A stretch of 64,000 nucleotides of DNA, taken from assembly GCF_000410515.1 (NCBI RefSeq), contig NC_021500.1:868001-932000 (forward strand), given 5' to 3'. This DNA is from Enterobacter sp. R4-368. Its GTDB lineage: Bacteria > Pseudomonadota > Gammaproteobacteria > Enterobacterales > Enterobacteriaceae. Below, piece after piece: positions 1 to 10,632 of the stretch. The position numbers and the translations under genes are program-made. The notes under the pieces are model-generated. The model had not been told where the DNA came from. It searched no databases and was given only the letters and a program-made list of their open reading frames with translations. Numbering within the stretch: position 1 is the first letter of the stretch; each line of letters begins with the position of its first letter.

Positions 1-1172
1 AGTTTGGCTTCCGTTGAGGGAACCGGCAGGCCAATGCTGCCGCTGTGGTAGTCAATATCATGCGGGTTCACACTGACCAGCGGCGCACATTCGGTCAGAC
101 CGTAACCTTCCAGCAGATACTGCCCGGTTAATTTCACCCACCGATCGGCAACCGCCTGCTGAACAGGCATCCCGCCACCAGCGGACAGGTGCAGCGAGGA
201 GAAGTCCAGCTTGCGGAAATCGTCGTTATTCAGCAAGGCATTGAACAGCGTATTCACGCCGGTCATGGCCGTAAACGGATATTTGCCAAGCTCCTTCACC
301 AGCCCCGGAATATCGCGCGGGTTGGTGATCAATAAGTTTTGCCCGCCGAGCTCAATAAACAGCAGGCAGTTCATGGTCAGGGCGAAAATGTGGTACAGCG
401 GCAGCGCAGTGACCACCAGCTCTTTCCCGCGATGCAGCAACGGCCCGTAAGTCGCGTTCACCTGTTCAAGGTTTGCCAGCATATTGCGGTGCGTCAGCAT
501 TGCCCCTTTTGCCACGCCGGTTGTGCCGCCAGTGTATTGCAGGAAGGCGAGATCGTCGGCGACCACTTCCGGTTTGATGTACTGCATGCGGTAACCGGTC
601 TGCAGCGCCCGACGGAAGGAGATGGCGTCCGGCAGATGATACTTGGGCACCAGCCGTTTCACGTATTTCACCACGAAGTTCACCAGCGTCCCTTTTGCCG
701 GGGAAAGCTGGTCGCCCATGCGCGTCAAAATGACATGCCGCACCTGCGTTTTATCAACGATCTTTTCCAGCGTATGGGCGAAATTCGACACAATAACAAT
801 CGCGGCAGCACCGCTGTCATTAAGCTGATGTTCCAGTTCACGCGGCGTATAAAGCGGGTTGACGTTCACCACGATCATCCCGGCGCGCAAGATACCAAAC
901 AGCGCGACCGGGTATTGCAACAGGTTCGGCATCATCAACGCGACGCGATCGCCTTTTTGCAGCCCCAGCCCCTGCTGTAAGTAAGCCGCAAACGCCCGGC
1001 TGCGCTCTTCAAGTTTACGGAACGTCATGACCTCGCCCATGTTGATAAACGCAGGCTGGTCGGCGTAACGCGCCGTGGAGTGTTCAAATAATTCAACCAG
1101 GGATTGATAACGGTCAGGATTGATCTCCGCCGGAACATCGGCGGGATACCGGTTTAGCCAAACCTTCTTCAA
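1..1172 (-). CDS. fadD: Long-chain acyl-CoA synthetase FadD (5' part, cut by window edge)
   Basis: Activates exogenous long-chain fatty acids to acyl-CoA (ATP to AMP) at the inner membrane, the entry step of beta-oxidation. Only about the first 390 of roughly 560 residues are present; the C-terminal part lies beyond base 1. The start is read as TTG at 1172: the protein then begins [14 protein letters not shown], as in E. coli FadD, which also uses TTG, while the nearby upstream ATG runs straight into a stop. A purine-rich AGAGG lies before it. The region upstream holds a sequence at about 1244-1261 (AACTGG then GTT on the minus strand) that loosely resembles a FadR operator; this is weak. The neighbour yeaY on the same strand is the K-12 arrangement. 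Confidence 0.95.
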   Translation of the reverse strand, partial: MKKVWLNRYPADVPAEINPDRYQSLVELFEHSTARYADQPAFINMGEVMTFRKLEERSRAFAAYLQQGLGLQKGDRVALMMPNLLQYPVALFGILRAGMIVVNVNPLYTPRELEHQLNDSGAAAIVIVSNFAHTLEKIVDKTQVRHVILTRMGDQLSPAKGTLVNFVVKYVKRLVPKYHLPDAISFRRALQTGYRMQYIKPEVVADDLAFLQYTGGTTGVAKGAMLTHRNMLANLEQVNATYGPLLHRGKELVVTALPLYHIFALTMNCLLFIELGGQNLLITNPRDIPGLVKELGKYPFTAMTGVNTLFNALLNNDDFRKLDFSSLHLSAGGGMPVQQAVADRWVKLTGQYLLEGYGLTECAPLVSVNPHDIDYHSGSIGLPVPSTEAK

Positions 1173-1328
1173 TGCATCACCTCTAAAATGAGTATTCTTG
1201 GTCATCACAACCCCAGTTAATAAACAAGTCGTTAACATAATATTAACTCAGCGTACCAGTTTATTAATTAAGCGGATTGAAGGTTGCGAAGCGCGTCACT
1301 AATTATTTTTCTTATACAAAGCCCAATA

Positions 1329-1356
1329 TAAAAAACAGCGGCTTAGCCGCTGTTTC
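1329..1356 (-). terminator. Rho-independent terminator after yeaY
   Basis: Stem AAACAGCGGC / GCCGCTGTTT with a 3-base loop. Read on the minus strand it is followed by a T-rich run, just beyond the yeaY stop codon, so it most likely ends the yeaY transcript before fadD. Confidence 0.75.
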
Positions 1357-1378
1357 GTTTTCCTGATAAAACAAGAAA

Positions 1379-1972
1379 TTACTCTGTTACGACCGTCTCA
1401 ACTCGCGCAGGTTCAGGGGGGAACCAACCCCATCCACCGTACCCGCCGTGCCACGCATGCGGATGCGGCCCCGGCCCCCAGTACCACGGGTCGATTGGCT
1501 GCGGCGGTAACATCACCTGCTGGGTTAACCGCCAGCGTTTGTAACCATTTGCCTGCATCACCATAAATTTATACGGCGCGTTGCCAATTTTGCCGTCTGC
1601 CGTGCCGGTTATCGGGCCAACCACGGTGACCAGCTGATTGCGGAAATCGACCGGATCGAGAAAACCGTTCACATCAGCAAAAATTCGCCCAACGGATGGC
1701 TCGCCCAGAACCGGACGCGCGCCGCTGTCGAGCGGTACGGCAGCGATCTCAAGCCGGGTTTTCCCCTGCTGATTCTGAATATCCACCACTTTGCCACCGA
1801 AACGGGCTTCCTGGCCGACATACAGCGACGGCGCACTCATCACGCGCACTAAATCGTCCTGCGGCGTGGGACTGGTTCCTTTAATCGCGTCAGGCACAGA
1901 AACACAACCGCTTAATACCGCAATTGCCAGCCCTGCCAGCAATCCGCGCACACCCTTTTTTTGACCCGCCAT
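1379..1972 (-). CDS. yeaY: Slp-family outer membrane lipoprotein YeaY
   Basis: A 197-residue lipoprotein of the Slp (starvation lipoprotein) family. The N-terminus has a basic start, a hydrophobic stretch and a lipobox LSGC, so lipid attachment is expected at about Cys23. The body carries the family's conserved block ([26 protein letters not shown]), and the C-terminus is rich in Gly, Trp, His and Pro ([13 protein letters not shown]). E. coli YeaY is about the same length. In E. coli it is reported as a sigma-E-dependent gene; that comes from the family, not from this sequence. Its exact role is not established. It lies just downstream of tsaB on the same strand. Confidence 0.93.
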   Translation of the reverse strand: MAGQKKGVRGLLAGLAIAVLSGCVSVPDAIKGTSPTPQDDLVRVMSAPSLYVGQEARFGGKVVDIQNQQGKTRLEIAAVPLDSGARPVLGEPSVGRIFADVNGFLDPVDFRNQLVTVVGPITGTADGKIGNAPYKFMVMQANGYKRWRLTQQVMLPPQPIDPWYWGPGPHPHAWHGGYGGWGWFPPEPARVETVVTE

Positions 1973-2008
1973 GATGCGACTCCTTACCCCAGTGGATACT
2001 ACTGAGAT

Positions 2009-2704
2009 TCATTCCCGGCCAGGAAGTTTCTTCCATGCCACTTCGTTACGCAAATAAACCGGCTCGGCATGCTCGACGGCGACGGTTTTCTGCGCAGCCA
2101 ACAGTTGACGAGCGATGGGCAGCATATCTTCCGCGGCGGGCAATAAGATCTCACCATCACGCAGGGTTGCCGTACTGTTGTTGCCCATCTCAGGCCATGC
2201 GGGCCAGCCAGTACCAACCATCGCCCACTCGCCATCCAGCTGCTGCAAACGCTCAATGACGGCTTGCGGTTTTAATACCGCTTCCGTCTCTTCGCCGTGC
2301 CAGACGCCATTTTCATCGCGCTGATATTCAGCCCAATAGACTTCGCCCATACGTGCGTCAATCGCCGCCAGCACGCGGGTCGCGCCCGTTTTGCGCCACG
2401 CGCCCTGCGCCATCGTCGCCAGCGTTGAAACGCCAATCATCGGCAGGCCAGCGCCGAGCGCCAGCCCTTGCGCAATGCCAATGCCGATGCGCACGCCGGT
2501 AAAACTTCCCGGACCACGACCAAACGCCAGTGCGTCCAGTTGCGTCAGGTTAAGTTCAGCGTCGCCAAGCACATCCCTGACCAGTGGCAGGATGCGTTGC
2601 GTGTGTTCGCGTGGGCAAAGTTCGAAGTGAGCGAAGGTGGTTCCATCGTTCCATAAGGCGACAGAACAAGCCTCTGTGGCAGTATCAATAGCCAGAATGC
2701 GCAT
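2009..2704 (-). CDS. tsaB: tRNA t6A37 biosynthesis protein TsaB
   Basis: Scaffold/activator subunit of the TsaBCDE machinery, which adds threonylcarbamoyl to A37 of ANN-decoding tRNAs; TsaB pairs with TsaD. The start is set at the ATG giving [17 protein letters not shown], which yields 231 residues, the E. coli length; the reading frame is open for another 51 codons upstream but those lack family similarity and overlap yoaA. The N-terminal ASKHA ATPase-like fold is visible ([21 protein letters not shown]). It sits between yoaA and yeaY, all on the same strand, 58 bases after yoaA, as in E. coli. Confidence 0.97.
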   Translation of the reverse strand: MRILAIDTATEACSVALWNDGTTFAHFELCPREHTQRILPLVRDVLGDAELNLTQLDALAFGRGPGSFTGVRIGIGIAQGLALGAGLPMIGVSTLATMAQGAWRKTGATRVLAAIDARMGEVYWAEYQRDENGVWHGEETEAVLKPQAVIERLQQLDGEWAMVGTGWPAWPEMGNNSTATLRDGEILLPAAEDMLPIARQLLAAQKTVAVEHAEPVYLRNEVAWKKLPGRE

Positions 2705-2762
2705 GGGTATAGCGGTCCATGAAAAACAAAATGGCGCGCATCTTACCACAGTCCACAGAAAA

Positions 2763-4673
2763 TTACTGCGCCGGGGGAGAGGCGAGGAATTCAACCGCGC
2801 GGCGAATATCACGGGTTCGCGGCGCAGGCGGCAGACTGGCGAGAAACACCGCGCCATAGGGGCGCATCACCAGACGGTTATCGCAAATGACCAGCACGCC
2901 GCGATCGTCAATATCACGTATCAGGCGCCCGACGCCTTGTTTCAGGGTAATAACCGCGTCCGGCAGCTGAACTTCATCAAACGGATCGCCTCCACGAAGA
3001 CGGCAATCTTCCATCCGCGCTTTTAACAACGGATCTTCCGGAGACGTAAACGGCAGCTTATCAATAATGACCAGCGATAACGTGTCACCACGCACGTCCA
3101 CCCCTTCCCAGAAACTGCTGGTTGCCACCAGTAACGCGTTACCGGCATTCACAAATTGCTGCAACAGTTGCCCTTTGCTGGTTTCTCCCTGCAGCAAGAC
3201 CGGCAGGCTCATGGTGGCGCGAAATTGCTCGGCGAGGTCACGCATCATGGCGTGCGAGGTGCACAGCATAAAGCAGCGGCCATTGTTGGCTTCGATCATC
3301 GGTCTGAGCATCGCCGCCAGCTGGCGCGCAGCGCCTGGTTGATTGGTCTGCGGAAGATTGCGCGGTACGCACAGCAATGCCTGGCGCTCATAATCAAAGG
3401 GGCTTGGCAGCAACAGCGATTGCGCCCCTTCAATGCCAAGCCGCGCGGTAAAGTGGTGCAGATCGTCATTCACGGAAAGCGTTGCAGAGGTGAAAATCCA
3501 GCTGCCCTTTTTCTGCGCCATTACCTCGGTAAACTTATCCGCTACGGTCAGCGGCGTTAACGCCAGCGTGAAGTTACGTGAAGTACATTCATACCAGTAG
3601 CTGTAACCTGGCTGGTTGATCTCTTTGAGCCGTTTCAGCCTGGCACGATATGTCGTCGCGCGTTCGAACGCGGCATCCAGCAGTGCGGAGCGGCCCAGCG
3701 ACAGCTTCGCCACGTCGTAACAGAGTTCCAGCGCATCATCGAGCAGCAACAGCGCACGTTGAATATGCGCATCTGCCAGTAGCTCGCGCAGGTTACCGCG
3801 ATAACCCGGCTCACCTAACTGCAAGCGAAAATCCTGCGTGCTCTGCGCCAGACGATCGGCGCACTTCTGTAACTGCGAGGTATCTTTCAGTTCGGTGCGG
3901 TAGGCAATGGTGAAATCTTTAGCGAGATCAAGAAGCTGGCGGCTGGAGAGTGACTGACCAAAATACTGGCTGGCGATATCAGGAAGCTGGTGCGCTTCGT
4001 CAAAGATCATCACTTCGGCTTCCGGGATCAGCTCCCCGAAGCCGCTCTCTTTCACCACCATATCGGCAAGAAACAGGTGATGGTTGACCACCACCACGTC
4101 GGCATCCATCGCTTTTTTACGTGCTTTGACCACGAAACAGTCTTTATACATCGGGCAGTCGCTACCCAGACAGTTATCGTTGGTACTGGTCACCAGCGGC
4201 CACGCCTGCGAATCCTCCGCCACACTGACGCAGGTACTGATGTCACCATCGGTGGTTTGATTCGACCAGGAGCGCAGCAAAATCACATCGCTTAACGTTT
4301 GTACCGGCAGATCGCCACCGGCCAGCGCTTGCTGCTCCAGACGTTCAATACAGAGGTAGTTGGAGCGCCCTTTCAGCAGCGCGGTACGCCCGGTGAACTC
4401 AAGCGCCTTGGCGACGGTGGGTAAATCGCGGCTGTAAAGCTGATCCTGCAAGGCTTTCGAACCGGTGGAGATGATCACTTTTTTCCCGGCGCGCAGCGCA
4501 GGCGCGAGGTAGGCGTAGGTTTTACCGGTACCGGTGCCCGCTTCCACCACCAGCGGCTGCGTATTCTCAATCGCCTGTGTGACGGCTTGCGCCATCTGGC
4601 GCTGCGGTTCACGCGGTTTGAATCCCGCAATGGCTTTGGCTAACTGGCCGTCTGTTGCAAAATCGTCCGTCAC
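2763..4673 (-). CDS. yoaA: DinG/XPD-family ATP-dependent DNA helicase YoaA
   Basis: Superfamily 2 iron-sulfur helicase, 636 residues as in E. coli. Walker [10 protein letters not shown] is at residues 44-52 and the DEAH box at 225-228. Four cysteines at 108, 168, 173 and 179 are placed as expected for the 4Fe-4S domain of XPD/DinG enzymes. The C-terminal motif VI region ([14 protein letters not shown]) is present. In E. coli YoaA works with the HolC (chi) subunit of DNA polymerase III to repair replication forks and helps tolerate azidothymidine. The E. coli gene is in the SOS regulon; I did not find a clear LexA box in the gap to yoaB. It diverges from yoaB. Confidence 0.97.
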   Translation of the reverse strand: MTDDFATDGQLAKAIAGFKPREPQRQMAQAVTQAIENTQPLVVEAGTGTGKTYAYLAPALRAGKKVIISTGSKALQDQLYSRDLPTVAKALEFTGRTALLKGRSNYLCIERLEQQALAGGDLPVQTLSDVILLRSWSNQTTDGDISTCVSVAEDSQAWPLVTSTNDNCLGSDCPMYKDCFVVKARKKAMDADVVVVNHHLFLADMVVKESGFGELIPEAEVMIFDEAHQLPDIASQYFGQSLSSRQLLDLAKDFTIAYRTELKDTSQLQKCADRLAQSTQDFRLQLGEPGYRGNLRELLADAHIQRALLLLDDALELCYDVAKLSLGRSALLDAAFERATTYRARLKRLKEINQPGYSYWYECTSRNFTLALTPLTVADKFTEVMAQKKGSWIFTSATLSVNDDLHHFTARLGIEGAQSLLLPSPFDYERQALLCVPRNLPQTNQPGAARQLAAMLRPMIEANNGRCFMLCTSHAMMRDLAEQFRATMSLPVLLQGETSKGQLLQQFVNAGNALLVATSSFWEGVDVRGDTLSLVIIDKLPFTSPEDPLLKARMEDCRLRGGDPFDEVQLPDAVITLKQGVGRLIRDIDDRGVLVICDNRLVMRPYGAVFLASLPPAPRTRDIRRAVEFLASPPAQ

Positions 4674-4786
4674 ACTACCCCCTGGTTAAATCGCCAGTGA
4701 TTATGTCAGGGTGAGCGGATTTACGCCAGCCAGGTTTTTATGGCACTCTTGCCCGCGAATTCATGGCCAATAAGAAGGAAAAGACA

Positions 4787-5131
4787 ATGACAATTGTGCG
4801 TATTGATGCGGCAGACCGCTGGTCTGATGTGGTTATCCACAATCAGACGCTTTACTACACTGGCGTGCCGGAAAACCTCGATGCCGATGCGTTTGAACAG
4901 ACGGCCAACACGCTGGCGCAAATTGATGCGGTTCTGCTCAAGCAAGGCAGCGATAAAACGCGCATTCTTGATGCCACCATTTTTCTGGCCGATGGCGACG
5001 ACTTCGCCGCCATGAATAGAGCGTGGGATGCCTGGGTTGTTGCGGGCCATGCACCGGTGCGCTGCACCGTGCAGGCAAAACTGATGAACCCGCGTTATAA
5101 AGTGGAAATCAAAATCATCGCCGCGGTGTAA
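4787..5131 (+). CDS. yoaB: RidA family protein YoaB
   Basis: Small RidA/YER057c/UK114-family protein, 114 residues as in E. coli. Family members hydrolyse reactive enamine/imine intermediates; the exact substrate of YoaB is not established. The start is the ATG of MTIVRID, preceded by AAGAAGGAAAAG; an in-frame ATG eight codons upstream would place this ribosome binding site inside the gene. Conserved RidA features include the C-terminal HAPVRCTVQAKL block with the substrate-binding Arg. Its stop codon directly abuts that of convergent yoaH. Confidence 0.95.
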   Translation: MTIVRIDAADRWSDVVIHNQTLYYTGVPENLDADAFEQTANTLAQIDAVLLKQGSDKTRILDATIFLADGDDFAAMNRAWDAWVVAGHAPVRCTVQAKLMNPRYKVEIKIIAAV

Positions 5132-5314
5132 TTACTCGTCATCGTCATCTTCAAAGCGCGCCACGATCCGTTCGCCGGTATGGCTGGCGCGTAACTCTTC
5201 AGCAACCTGCGCAATCGCCTGCCCGCTGCTCATGCCACCGGACATTAATTCCTGGATACGCTCTACCGCTTTTTGCTGCTGCTCGTGGCTGAGGGAAGGT
5301 AAACCTGCAAACAT
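5132..5314 (-). CDS. yoaH: UPF0181 family protein YoaH
   Basis: Small acidic-tailed protein of 60 residues, UPF0181 family, function unknown. The start is chosen at [14 protein letters not shown], as in E. coli, rather than at the ATG two codons upstream. The body is helical and Gln/Glu-rich, ending RFEDDDDE. It sits between yoaB (convergent, abutting stop codons) and pabB (divergent), as in E. coli. Confidence 0.93.
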
Positions 5315-5398
5315 TGTCAACTCCTGCTAAATTGTTGGCGCTAATTATTCCATGCGTCGGCCCGCTTCACCAGCGCAGACGCACATGAGTCAGGATCA

Positions 5399-6751
5399 AT
5401 GAAGACGTTATCCCCCGCCGTTATTTCGCTGCCGTGGCGCCAGGACGCCGCCGAACACTACTTTGCGCCACTCAGCCACCAGCCCTGGGCCATGCTGTTG
5501 CATTCTGGCCATGCTGAACATCCGCACAGTCGTTTTGATATTGTGGTTGCCGATCCGCTGGAGACACTAACGACACACGGCGAGGCCACTACCCTTAATG
5601 GTAGCGAGATATCGCAGGAAGATCCGCTACACCTGCTGCAACAACGTCTGGATGCTTACCCGTTTCGATGCGAACCTCATGCCGATCTGCCGTTTCAGGG
5701 CGGTGCACTGGGGCTGTTTGGCTATGATTTAGGCCGTCGTTTCGAAAAGCTGCCTGCAATTGCCGAACAGGACATTCGCATCGCGGATATGGCGGTCGGG
5801 ATTTATGACTGGGCGCTGATTGTCGATCATCAGTTGCAGCGTGTGACATTGCTCAGCCATAGCGATGTTAACGCCAGGCTGGCATGGTTACAGGCGCAAA
5901 GTGAACCGCAGCGCCAACCGTTTCGGCTGACTTCCGCCTGGCAGGCCAATATGACGCGTGGCGAATATGGCGAAAAATTCCGCCAGGTTCAGGCATGGTT
6001 ACACAGCGGCGACTGCTACCAGGTCAATCTGGCGCAACGTTTTGCTGCCGACTATTGCGGGGATGAGTGGCTGGCGTTTAGCCAACTCAATCGCGAAAAC
6101 CGCGCGCCGTTCAGCGCTTTTCTACGCCTTGAACACGGCGCGATCCTGAGCCTGTCGCCGGAGCGTTTTATTCGCCTTGAACGCGACAATATCGAAACAC
6201 GGCCGATTAAAGGCACGTTGCCAAGGCTTGCCGACCCGCAGGCCGATGCGCAGCAGGCACAGAAACTCGCCGCCTCACCGAAAGATCAGGCCGAAAACCT
6301 GATGATTGTTGATTTGATGCGCAACGATATCGGTCGCGTGGCGACACCGGGGTCGGTGCGCGTGCCGGAACTGTTCGTGGTCGAACCTTTTCCTGCCGTG
6401 CACCATCTGGTCAGCACTGTAACGGCGAAATTGCCCGCCGGACGCCATGCCAGCGATCTGCTGCGCGCGGCGTTTCCGGGCGGCTCGATCACCGGCGCAC
6501 CGAAAGTGCGGGCGATGGAAATTATCGATGAGCTTGAACCGCAGCGGCGTAACGCCTGGTGCGGTTCGATTGGTTATCTCAGTTTCTGCGGGAACATGGA
6601 TACCAGCATCACCATTCGCACGCTCAGCGCCTGTGCGGGGAAAATTTACTGTTCCGCAGGCGGCGGTATTGTGGCCGACAGCCAGGAAGAGGCGGAGTAT
6701 CAGGAAACTTTTGATAAAGTTAACCGTATCCTGCGGCAACTGGAGAGATGA
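5399..6751 (+). CDS. pabB: Aminodeoxychorismate synthase component I
   Basis: Converts chorismate plus ammonia (from PabA) to 4-amino-4-deoxychorismate, the first step of p-aminobenzoate and folate synthesis. At 450 residues it is close to the E. coli length (453). The anthranilate-synthase-I fold is clear: the PIKGT motif that marks PabB and carries the nucleophilic lysine is at about residue 270, and the chorismate-binding signature GGSITGAPKVRAMEIIDELEP is at about 360-380. It is followed 3 bases later by nudL, so the two genes are probably translated from one message. Confidence 0.97.
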   Translation: MKTLSPAVISLPWRQDAAEHYFAPLSHQPWAMLLHSGHAEHPHSRFDIVVADPLETLTTHGEATTLNGSEISQEDPLHLLQQRLDAYPFRCEPHADLPFQGGALGLFGYDLGRRFEKLPAIAEQDIRIADMAVGIYDWALIVDHQLQRVTLLSHSDVNARLAWLQAQSEPQRQPFRLTSAWQANMTRGEYGEKFRQVQAWLHSGDCYQVNLAQRFAADYCGDEWLAFSQLNRENRAPFSAFLRLEHGAILSLSPERFIRLERDNIETRPIKGTLPRLADPQADAQQAQKLAASPKDQAENLMIVDLMRNDIGRVATPGSVRVPELFVVEPFPAVHHLVSTVTAKLPAGRHASDLLRAAFPGGSITGAPKVRAMEIIDELEPQRRNAWCGSIGYLSFCGNMDTSITIRTLSACAGKIYCSAGGGIVADSQEEAEYQETFDKVNRILRQLER

Positions 6752-6754
6752 TTC

Positions 6755-7333
6755 GTGGAGCAACCGGCTTTAACTCTGGATGATTTTTTATCGCGCTTTC
6801 AGCTTTTACGCCCGCAACTCAACCCGGCGGTGGCAAATACACGTCAGGCGGCGGTACTGGTGCCGGTCGTGCGCCGTGAGCAGCCCGGCTTATTACTGAC
6901 GCAACGCTCGCCTCTGCTTCGCAAGCATGCCGGTCAGGTAGCGTTCCCCGGTGGCGCGGTTGACAGCACGGATGCGTCGCTAATCGCTGCGGCACTGCGC
7001 GAAGCGCAGGAAGAGGTCGCCATTCCGCCTGAGGCCGTCGAGGTGATTGGCGTTTTGCCGCCGGTTGATAGCGTGACCGGTTTTCAGGTTACGCCGGTGG
7101 TCGGCATTATCCCGCCGGATTTGCCCTATCACGCCAGTGAAGATGAAGTGGCGGCGGTGTTTGAAATGCCGCTCGCCGAAGCACTGCGTCTTGGCCGCTA
7201 TCATCCGCTGGATATCCACCGCCACGGCAATGCGCATCGGGTGTGGTTATCCTGGTATCAGCATTATTTTGTCTGGGGCATGACGGCAGGAATTATTCGC
7301 TCGCTGGCGCTGCAGATTGGGCGCAGACCTTGA
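6755..7333 (+). CDS. nudL: Nudix hydrolase NudL (putative CoA pyrophosphatase)
   Basis: Nudix hydrolase of 192 residues, the same length as E. coli NudL. Family members of this CoA-type branch split CoA into 3',5'-ADP and phosphopantetheine. The UPF0035/NuBA signature before the Nudix box ([18 protein letters not shown]) and the box REAQEEV are present. The start is GTG, 3 bases after the pabB stop, giving the same length as E. coli. Translational coupling to pabB is likely. Confidence 0.93.
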   Translation: MEQPALTLDDFLSRFQLLRPQLNPAVANTRQAAVLVPVVRREQPGLLLTQRSPLLRKHAGQVAFPGGAVDSTDASLIAAALREAQEEVAIPPEAVEVIGVLPPVDSVTGFQVTPVVGIIPPDLPYHASEDEVAAVFEMPLAEALRLGRYHPLDIHRHGNAHRVWLSWYQHYFVWGMTAGIIRSLALQIGRRP

Positions 7334-7507
7334 CTATACTTTACATATAGCACTTTTGTGACAGCGTACGCGCTATTAGTAAAATCAGGGTTAGCCATTA
7401 GTTTAATTCATGTGAATAGTTAAGCTGATGATGGCCTTCCCTCTTACACTATGCGCAGTTATTACATCGTTACTGGAAACGCCGGTAACCCTGTCAGGAG
7501 CGTTAAT

Positions 7508-8872
7508 GTGATTAGTCTATTCGACATGTTTAAGGTGGGGATTGGTCCCTCATCTTCCCACACTGTAGGCCCGATGAAGGCCGGTAAGCAGTTCGTCGAT
7601 GATCTGGTCGAAAAAGGATTGCTGGATGACGTCACCCGCGTGGTAGTGGATGTGTACGGCTCGCTCTCCCTTACCGGGAAAGGCCACCATACCGATATCG
7701 CGATCATTATGGGACTGGCGGGTAACGAGCCGGCCACAGTCGATATCGATGCAATTCCGGGTTTTATCCGTGATGTGGAAAATCGCGGTCGTCTGTTGCT
7801 GGCGCAGGGGCGTCATGAAGTCGATTTCCCGAAAGATGACGGGATGCGTTTTCACAGCGATAACCTGTCGTTGCATGAGAATGGCATGCGTATCACCGCG
7901 CTGAATGGCGAAAGCGTCATTTACAGCAAAACCTATTATTCCATCGGCGGGGGCTTTATCGTCGATGAAGAGCATTTTGGTAAAGAGACCACCAGCTCGG
8001 TCGATGTCCCTTATCCGTTCAATTCCGCTACCCAGATGCTGGAGTATTGCAAAGAAACCGGCTTGTCGCTTTCTGGCATGGTTATGCAGAACGAACTGGC
8101 ATTGCACTCGAAAAAAGAGATTGAAGAGTACTTCGGTAATGTCTGGTCCACCATGCGCGCCTGTATCGATCGCGGCATGAATACGGAAGGCGTATTACCG
8201 GGGCCGCTGCGCGTTCCGCGCCGTGCTTCCGCACTGCGCCGCATGTTGGTTGCCAGCGATAAGCTCTCCAGCGATCCAATGAACGTTATCGACTGGGTGA
8301 ACATGTTTGCGCTGGCGGTTAACGAAGAAAACGCCGCCGGTGGCCGCGTGGTAACCGCACCAACTAACGGTGCCTGCGGTATCGTTCCGGCGGTGCTGGC
8401 CTATTACGACCACTTTATCGAATCCGTCAGCCCGGATATTTATATCCGCTATTTTCTCGCCGCTGGCGCTATCGGCGCATTGTATAAAATGAACGCTTCC
8501 ATTTCTGGTGCCGAAGTTGGCTGCCAGGGCGAGGTGGGCGTTGCCTGTTCGATGGCTGCGGCGGGTCTGGCAGAACTGCTGGGCGCCAGCCCGGAACAGG
8601 TTTGCGTGGCGGCGGAAATTGGCATGGAACACAACCTTGGCCTGACCTGCGATCCGGTGGCCGGGCAAGTCCAGGTGCCGTGCATTGAGCGTAACGCTAT
8701 TGCTTCAGTGAAAGCGATTAACGCCTCACGCATGGCAATGCGCCGAACCAGCGCGCCGCGCGTTTCGCTCGATAAAGTGATCGAAACGATGTATGAGACC
8801 GGTAAAGATATGAACGCCAAATACCGTGAAACATCGCGTGGCGGGCTAGCCATCAAAGTACAGTGTGATTAA
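7508..8872 (+). CDS. sdaA: L-serine deaminase I
   Basis: Iron-sulfur L-serine dehydratase that deaminates serine to pyruvate and ammonia. The start is GTG at 7508 (V/MISLFDMFKVGIGPSSSH), giving 454 residues, exactly the E. coli length, with AGGAG seven bases upstream; the 19 extra in-frame codons upstream are leader. The N-terminal domain carries the SSSHTVGPMKAG motif, and the C-terminal catalytic domain carries the cluster cysteines (TNGACGIVP, AEVGCQGEVG, LTCDPVAG). The gene has its own leader of about 170 bases after nudL and a terminator at 8885. Confidence 0.98.
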   Translation: MISLFDMFKVGIGPSSSHTVGPMKAGKQFVDDLVEKGLLDDVTRVVVDVYGSLSLTGKGHHTDIAIIMGLAGNEPATVDIDAIPGFIRDVENRGRLLLAQGRHEVDFPKDDGMRFHSDNLSLHENGMRITALNGESVIYSKTYYSIGGGFIVDEEHFGKETTSSVDVPYPFNSATQMLEYCKETGLSLSGMVMQNELALHSKKEIEEYFGNVWSTMRACIDRGMNTEGVLPGPLRVPRRASALRRMLVASDKLSSDPMNVIDWVNMFALAVNEENAAGGRVVTAPTNGACGIVPAVLAYYDHFIESVSPDIYIRYFLAAGAIGALYKMNASISGAEVGCQGEVGVACSMAAAGLAELLGASPEQVCVAAEIGMEHNLGLTCDPVAGQVQVPCIERNAIASVKAINASRMAMRRTSAPRVSLDKVIETMYETGKDMNAKYRETSRGGLAIKVQCD

Positions 8873-8884
8873 TTCTTGCTTATC

Positions 8885-8914
8885 AACGCCGTTCAGCCGA
8901 ACGGCGTTTTTTCA
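8885..8914 (+). terminator. Rho-independent terminator after sdaA
   Basis: Stem AACGCCGTT / AACGGCGTT with a 6-base loop, followed by TTTTTTC, starting 13 bases beyond the sdaA stop. Confidence 0.85.
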
Positions 8915-9030
8915 TGTTTACTGCAGTTGAGTGAGCTTTCACCGATTTATCGTCGCTCCGGTAATTCCCCACTACACTTTGAGTGTTCTGGCATGGAAAT
9001 CAGGTCAGGGATTTTACAGGCGGCAGCGGC

Positions 9031-10629
9031 ATGCAGACGGCTCAACGGATCATTAAAAGTTACCGACGACGGCGCGCCATTGTTTGCGTGCTGGTTGGCG
9101 CTGTCGCACTATTTTTAACCCTCACGTTTCGCTTTATTTCGGAGCGTAATTTAAATCATCAGCGTATTTACGCCTTTACCAACCACGCGGTTAAAACCCT
9201 TGAGCGATTGATGCTGCCGCTGGAGGCGGGTCGCAGTGTGCTGGTGCCGCTGGTTGGCATTCCCTGTAGCGATATTCACCTGCAGCTTCGCAAGCTGGCA
9301 GCAAGCCTGCAAACCGTGCGCTCTATCGGCCTGATTCAGCACGGAACGCTCTACTGTTCGAGTATCTTTGGCCAGCGCGATGTTGCCATTCACCAACTTC
9401 AGCCCTCGCTGCCTTCACGTTCGCAAAAGCTGGTGCTCACCACCGATCAGTCACTGCTAAAAGATCGCCCTATCTTGATCATGTGGTATCCCACCAGTGA
9501 GGACGGACAAAGTGGCGTGATGGAGGCGGTAAATATTGAGCTGCTGAGTAATTTAATGCTGGAGCCGCAAGCGCCATTGATTACCAGCGTCAGCCTCAGC
9601 GTCGGCGGCAAACATCTGGTCGAAGGCAAAGGTGTGCTGGATAACTTGCCGCCGCTGGAAAACGAAAAGCGCTACCAGCGTACATCTGCCCATTTTCCTT
9701 TTACCATTAGCGTAACCGGGCCGGGTTCTACGCGACTGGCGCTGTGGCATTTGCCTTCGCAGTTGCCGCTGGCGCTGATGATGAGTTTATTGACCGGTTT
9801 TATTGCCTGGTTTGCCACCGCCAGCCGGATGAGCTTTTCCCGCGAGATAAACCTCGGGCTTGCCGGGCATGAGTTTGAGCTGTTTTGCCAGCCATTACTC
9901 AATGCACACAATATGCAGTGTGCGGGCGTCGAAATTTTGTTGCGCTGGCACAATCCGCGTCAGGGCTGGATCCCGCCGGAGATATTTATCCCGATTGCCG
10001 AAGAGCAGCATCTGATTGCCCCACTGACACGTTATGTGCTGGCTGAAACCCAGCGTCAACTGGCGCTCTTTCCTGATGATCCTCACTTTCATATCGGCAT
10101 CAACGCCGCACCAAGCCATTTGCGCCACGGTGAATTGTTAAAAGATCTCGTCCAGCTCTGGTTTAACAAAAATCCTGCCCAGCAGTTAACCATTGAACTC
10201 ACGGAGCGCGATGCGTTGCTGGATGTCGAATCCCGCATGCTGCGTGAGCTTCATCGCCATGGCGCGAAGATTGCCATTGATGATTTCGGTACGGGTAATA
10301 GTTCACTTTCGTGGCTGGAGAAATTACACCCGGACATCCTGAAAATTGATAAGTCTTATACCGCGGCTATTGGTACGGATGCAGTAAACTCGACGGTGAC
10401 CGATATGATTATCGCGCTCGGCCAACGGCTGAATATTGAGCTGGTCGCGGAAGGAGTGGAGACAACGCAACAAGCGCTGTATTTACGTCAACAGGGTGTA
10501 CATATGTTGCAGGGTTTTCTTTTTGCAGCACCGATGCCGGTGAAGGATTTTCCGGCCTGGCTGGCGGGGAATATCTCCCCGCCGCCGGAACGGCATAACG
10601 GCCATGTCGCGCCGTTAATGCCGGGGTAA
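9031..10629 (+). CDS. pdeD: Cyclic-di-GMP phosphodiesterase PdeD (CSS-EAL)
   Basis: Membrane-bound c-di-GMP phosphodiesterase (formerly YoaD). The chosen ATG gives 532 residues, identical to the E. coli length; an ATG 16 codons upstream is also open. Order of parts: N-terminal membrane helix at about 15-35; periplasmic CSS domain with the expected cysteines (GIPCSD, LYCSSIF) at about 75-125, whose redox state controls the enzyme in this family; second membrane helix at about 245-265; cytoplasmic EAL domain with EILLRW, DDFGTGNSS, LKIDKSY and VAEGVET, so the metal and catalytic residues are present. It meets yoaE tail to tail, 3 bases apart. Confidence 0.96.
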   Translation: MQTAQRIIKSYRRRRAIVCVLVGAVALFLTLTFRFISERNLNHQRIYAFTNHAVKTLERLMLPLEAGRSVLVPLVGIPCSDIHLQLRKLAASLQTVRSIGLIQHGTLYCSSIFGQRDVAIHQLQPSLPSRSQKLVLTTDQSLLKDRPILIMWYPTSEDGQSGVMEAVNIELLSNLMLEPQAPLITSVSLSVGGKHLVEGKGVLDNLPPLENEKRYQRTSAHFPFTISVTGPGSTRLALWHLPSQLPLALMMSLLTGFIAWFATASRMSFSREINLGLAGHEFELFCQPLLNAHNMQCAGVEILLRWHNPRQGWIPPEIFIPIAEEQHLIAPLTRYVLAETQRQLALFPDDPHFHIGINAAPSHLRHGELLKDLVQLWFNKNPAQQLTIELTERDALLDVESRMLRELHRHGAKIAIDDFGTGNSSLSWLEKLHPDILKIDKSYTAAIGTDAVNSTVTDMIIALGQRLNIELVAEGVETTQQALYLRQQGVHMLQGFLFAAPMPVKDFPAWLAGNISPPPERHNGHVAPLMPG

Positions 10630-10632
10630 AGA

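Noticed and set aside
339..980. 213-codon plus-strand frame opposite fadD
   Set aside because: It is the antisense of a clear acyl-CoA synthetase reading frame; its His/Gln-rich composition is typical of such shadows.
1244..1261. FadR operator upstream of fadD
   Set aside because: Match to the consensus is partial in the centre; mentioned under fadD but not listed as a site.
2704..2857. Extended N-terminus of tsaB
   Set aside because: The extra 51 codons overlap the 3' end of yoaA and lack similarity; the ATG at 2704 gives the family length and start.
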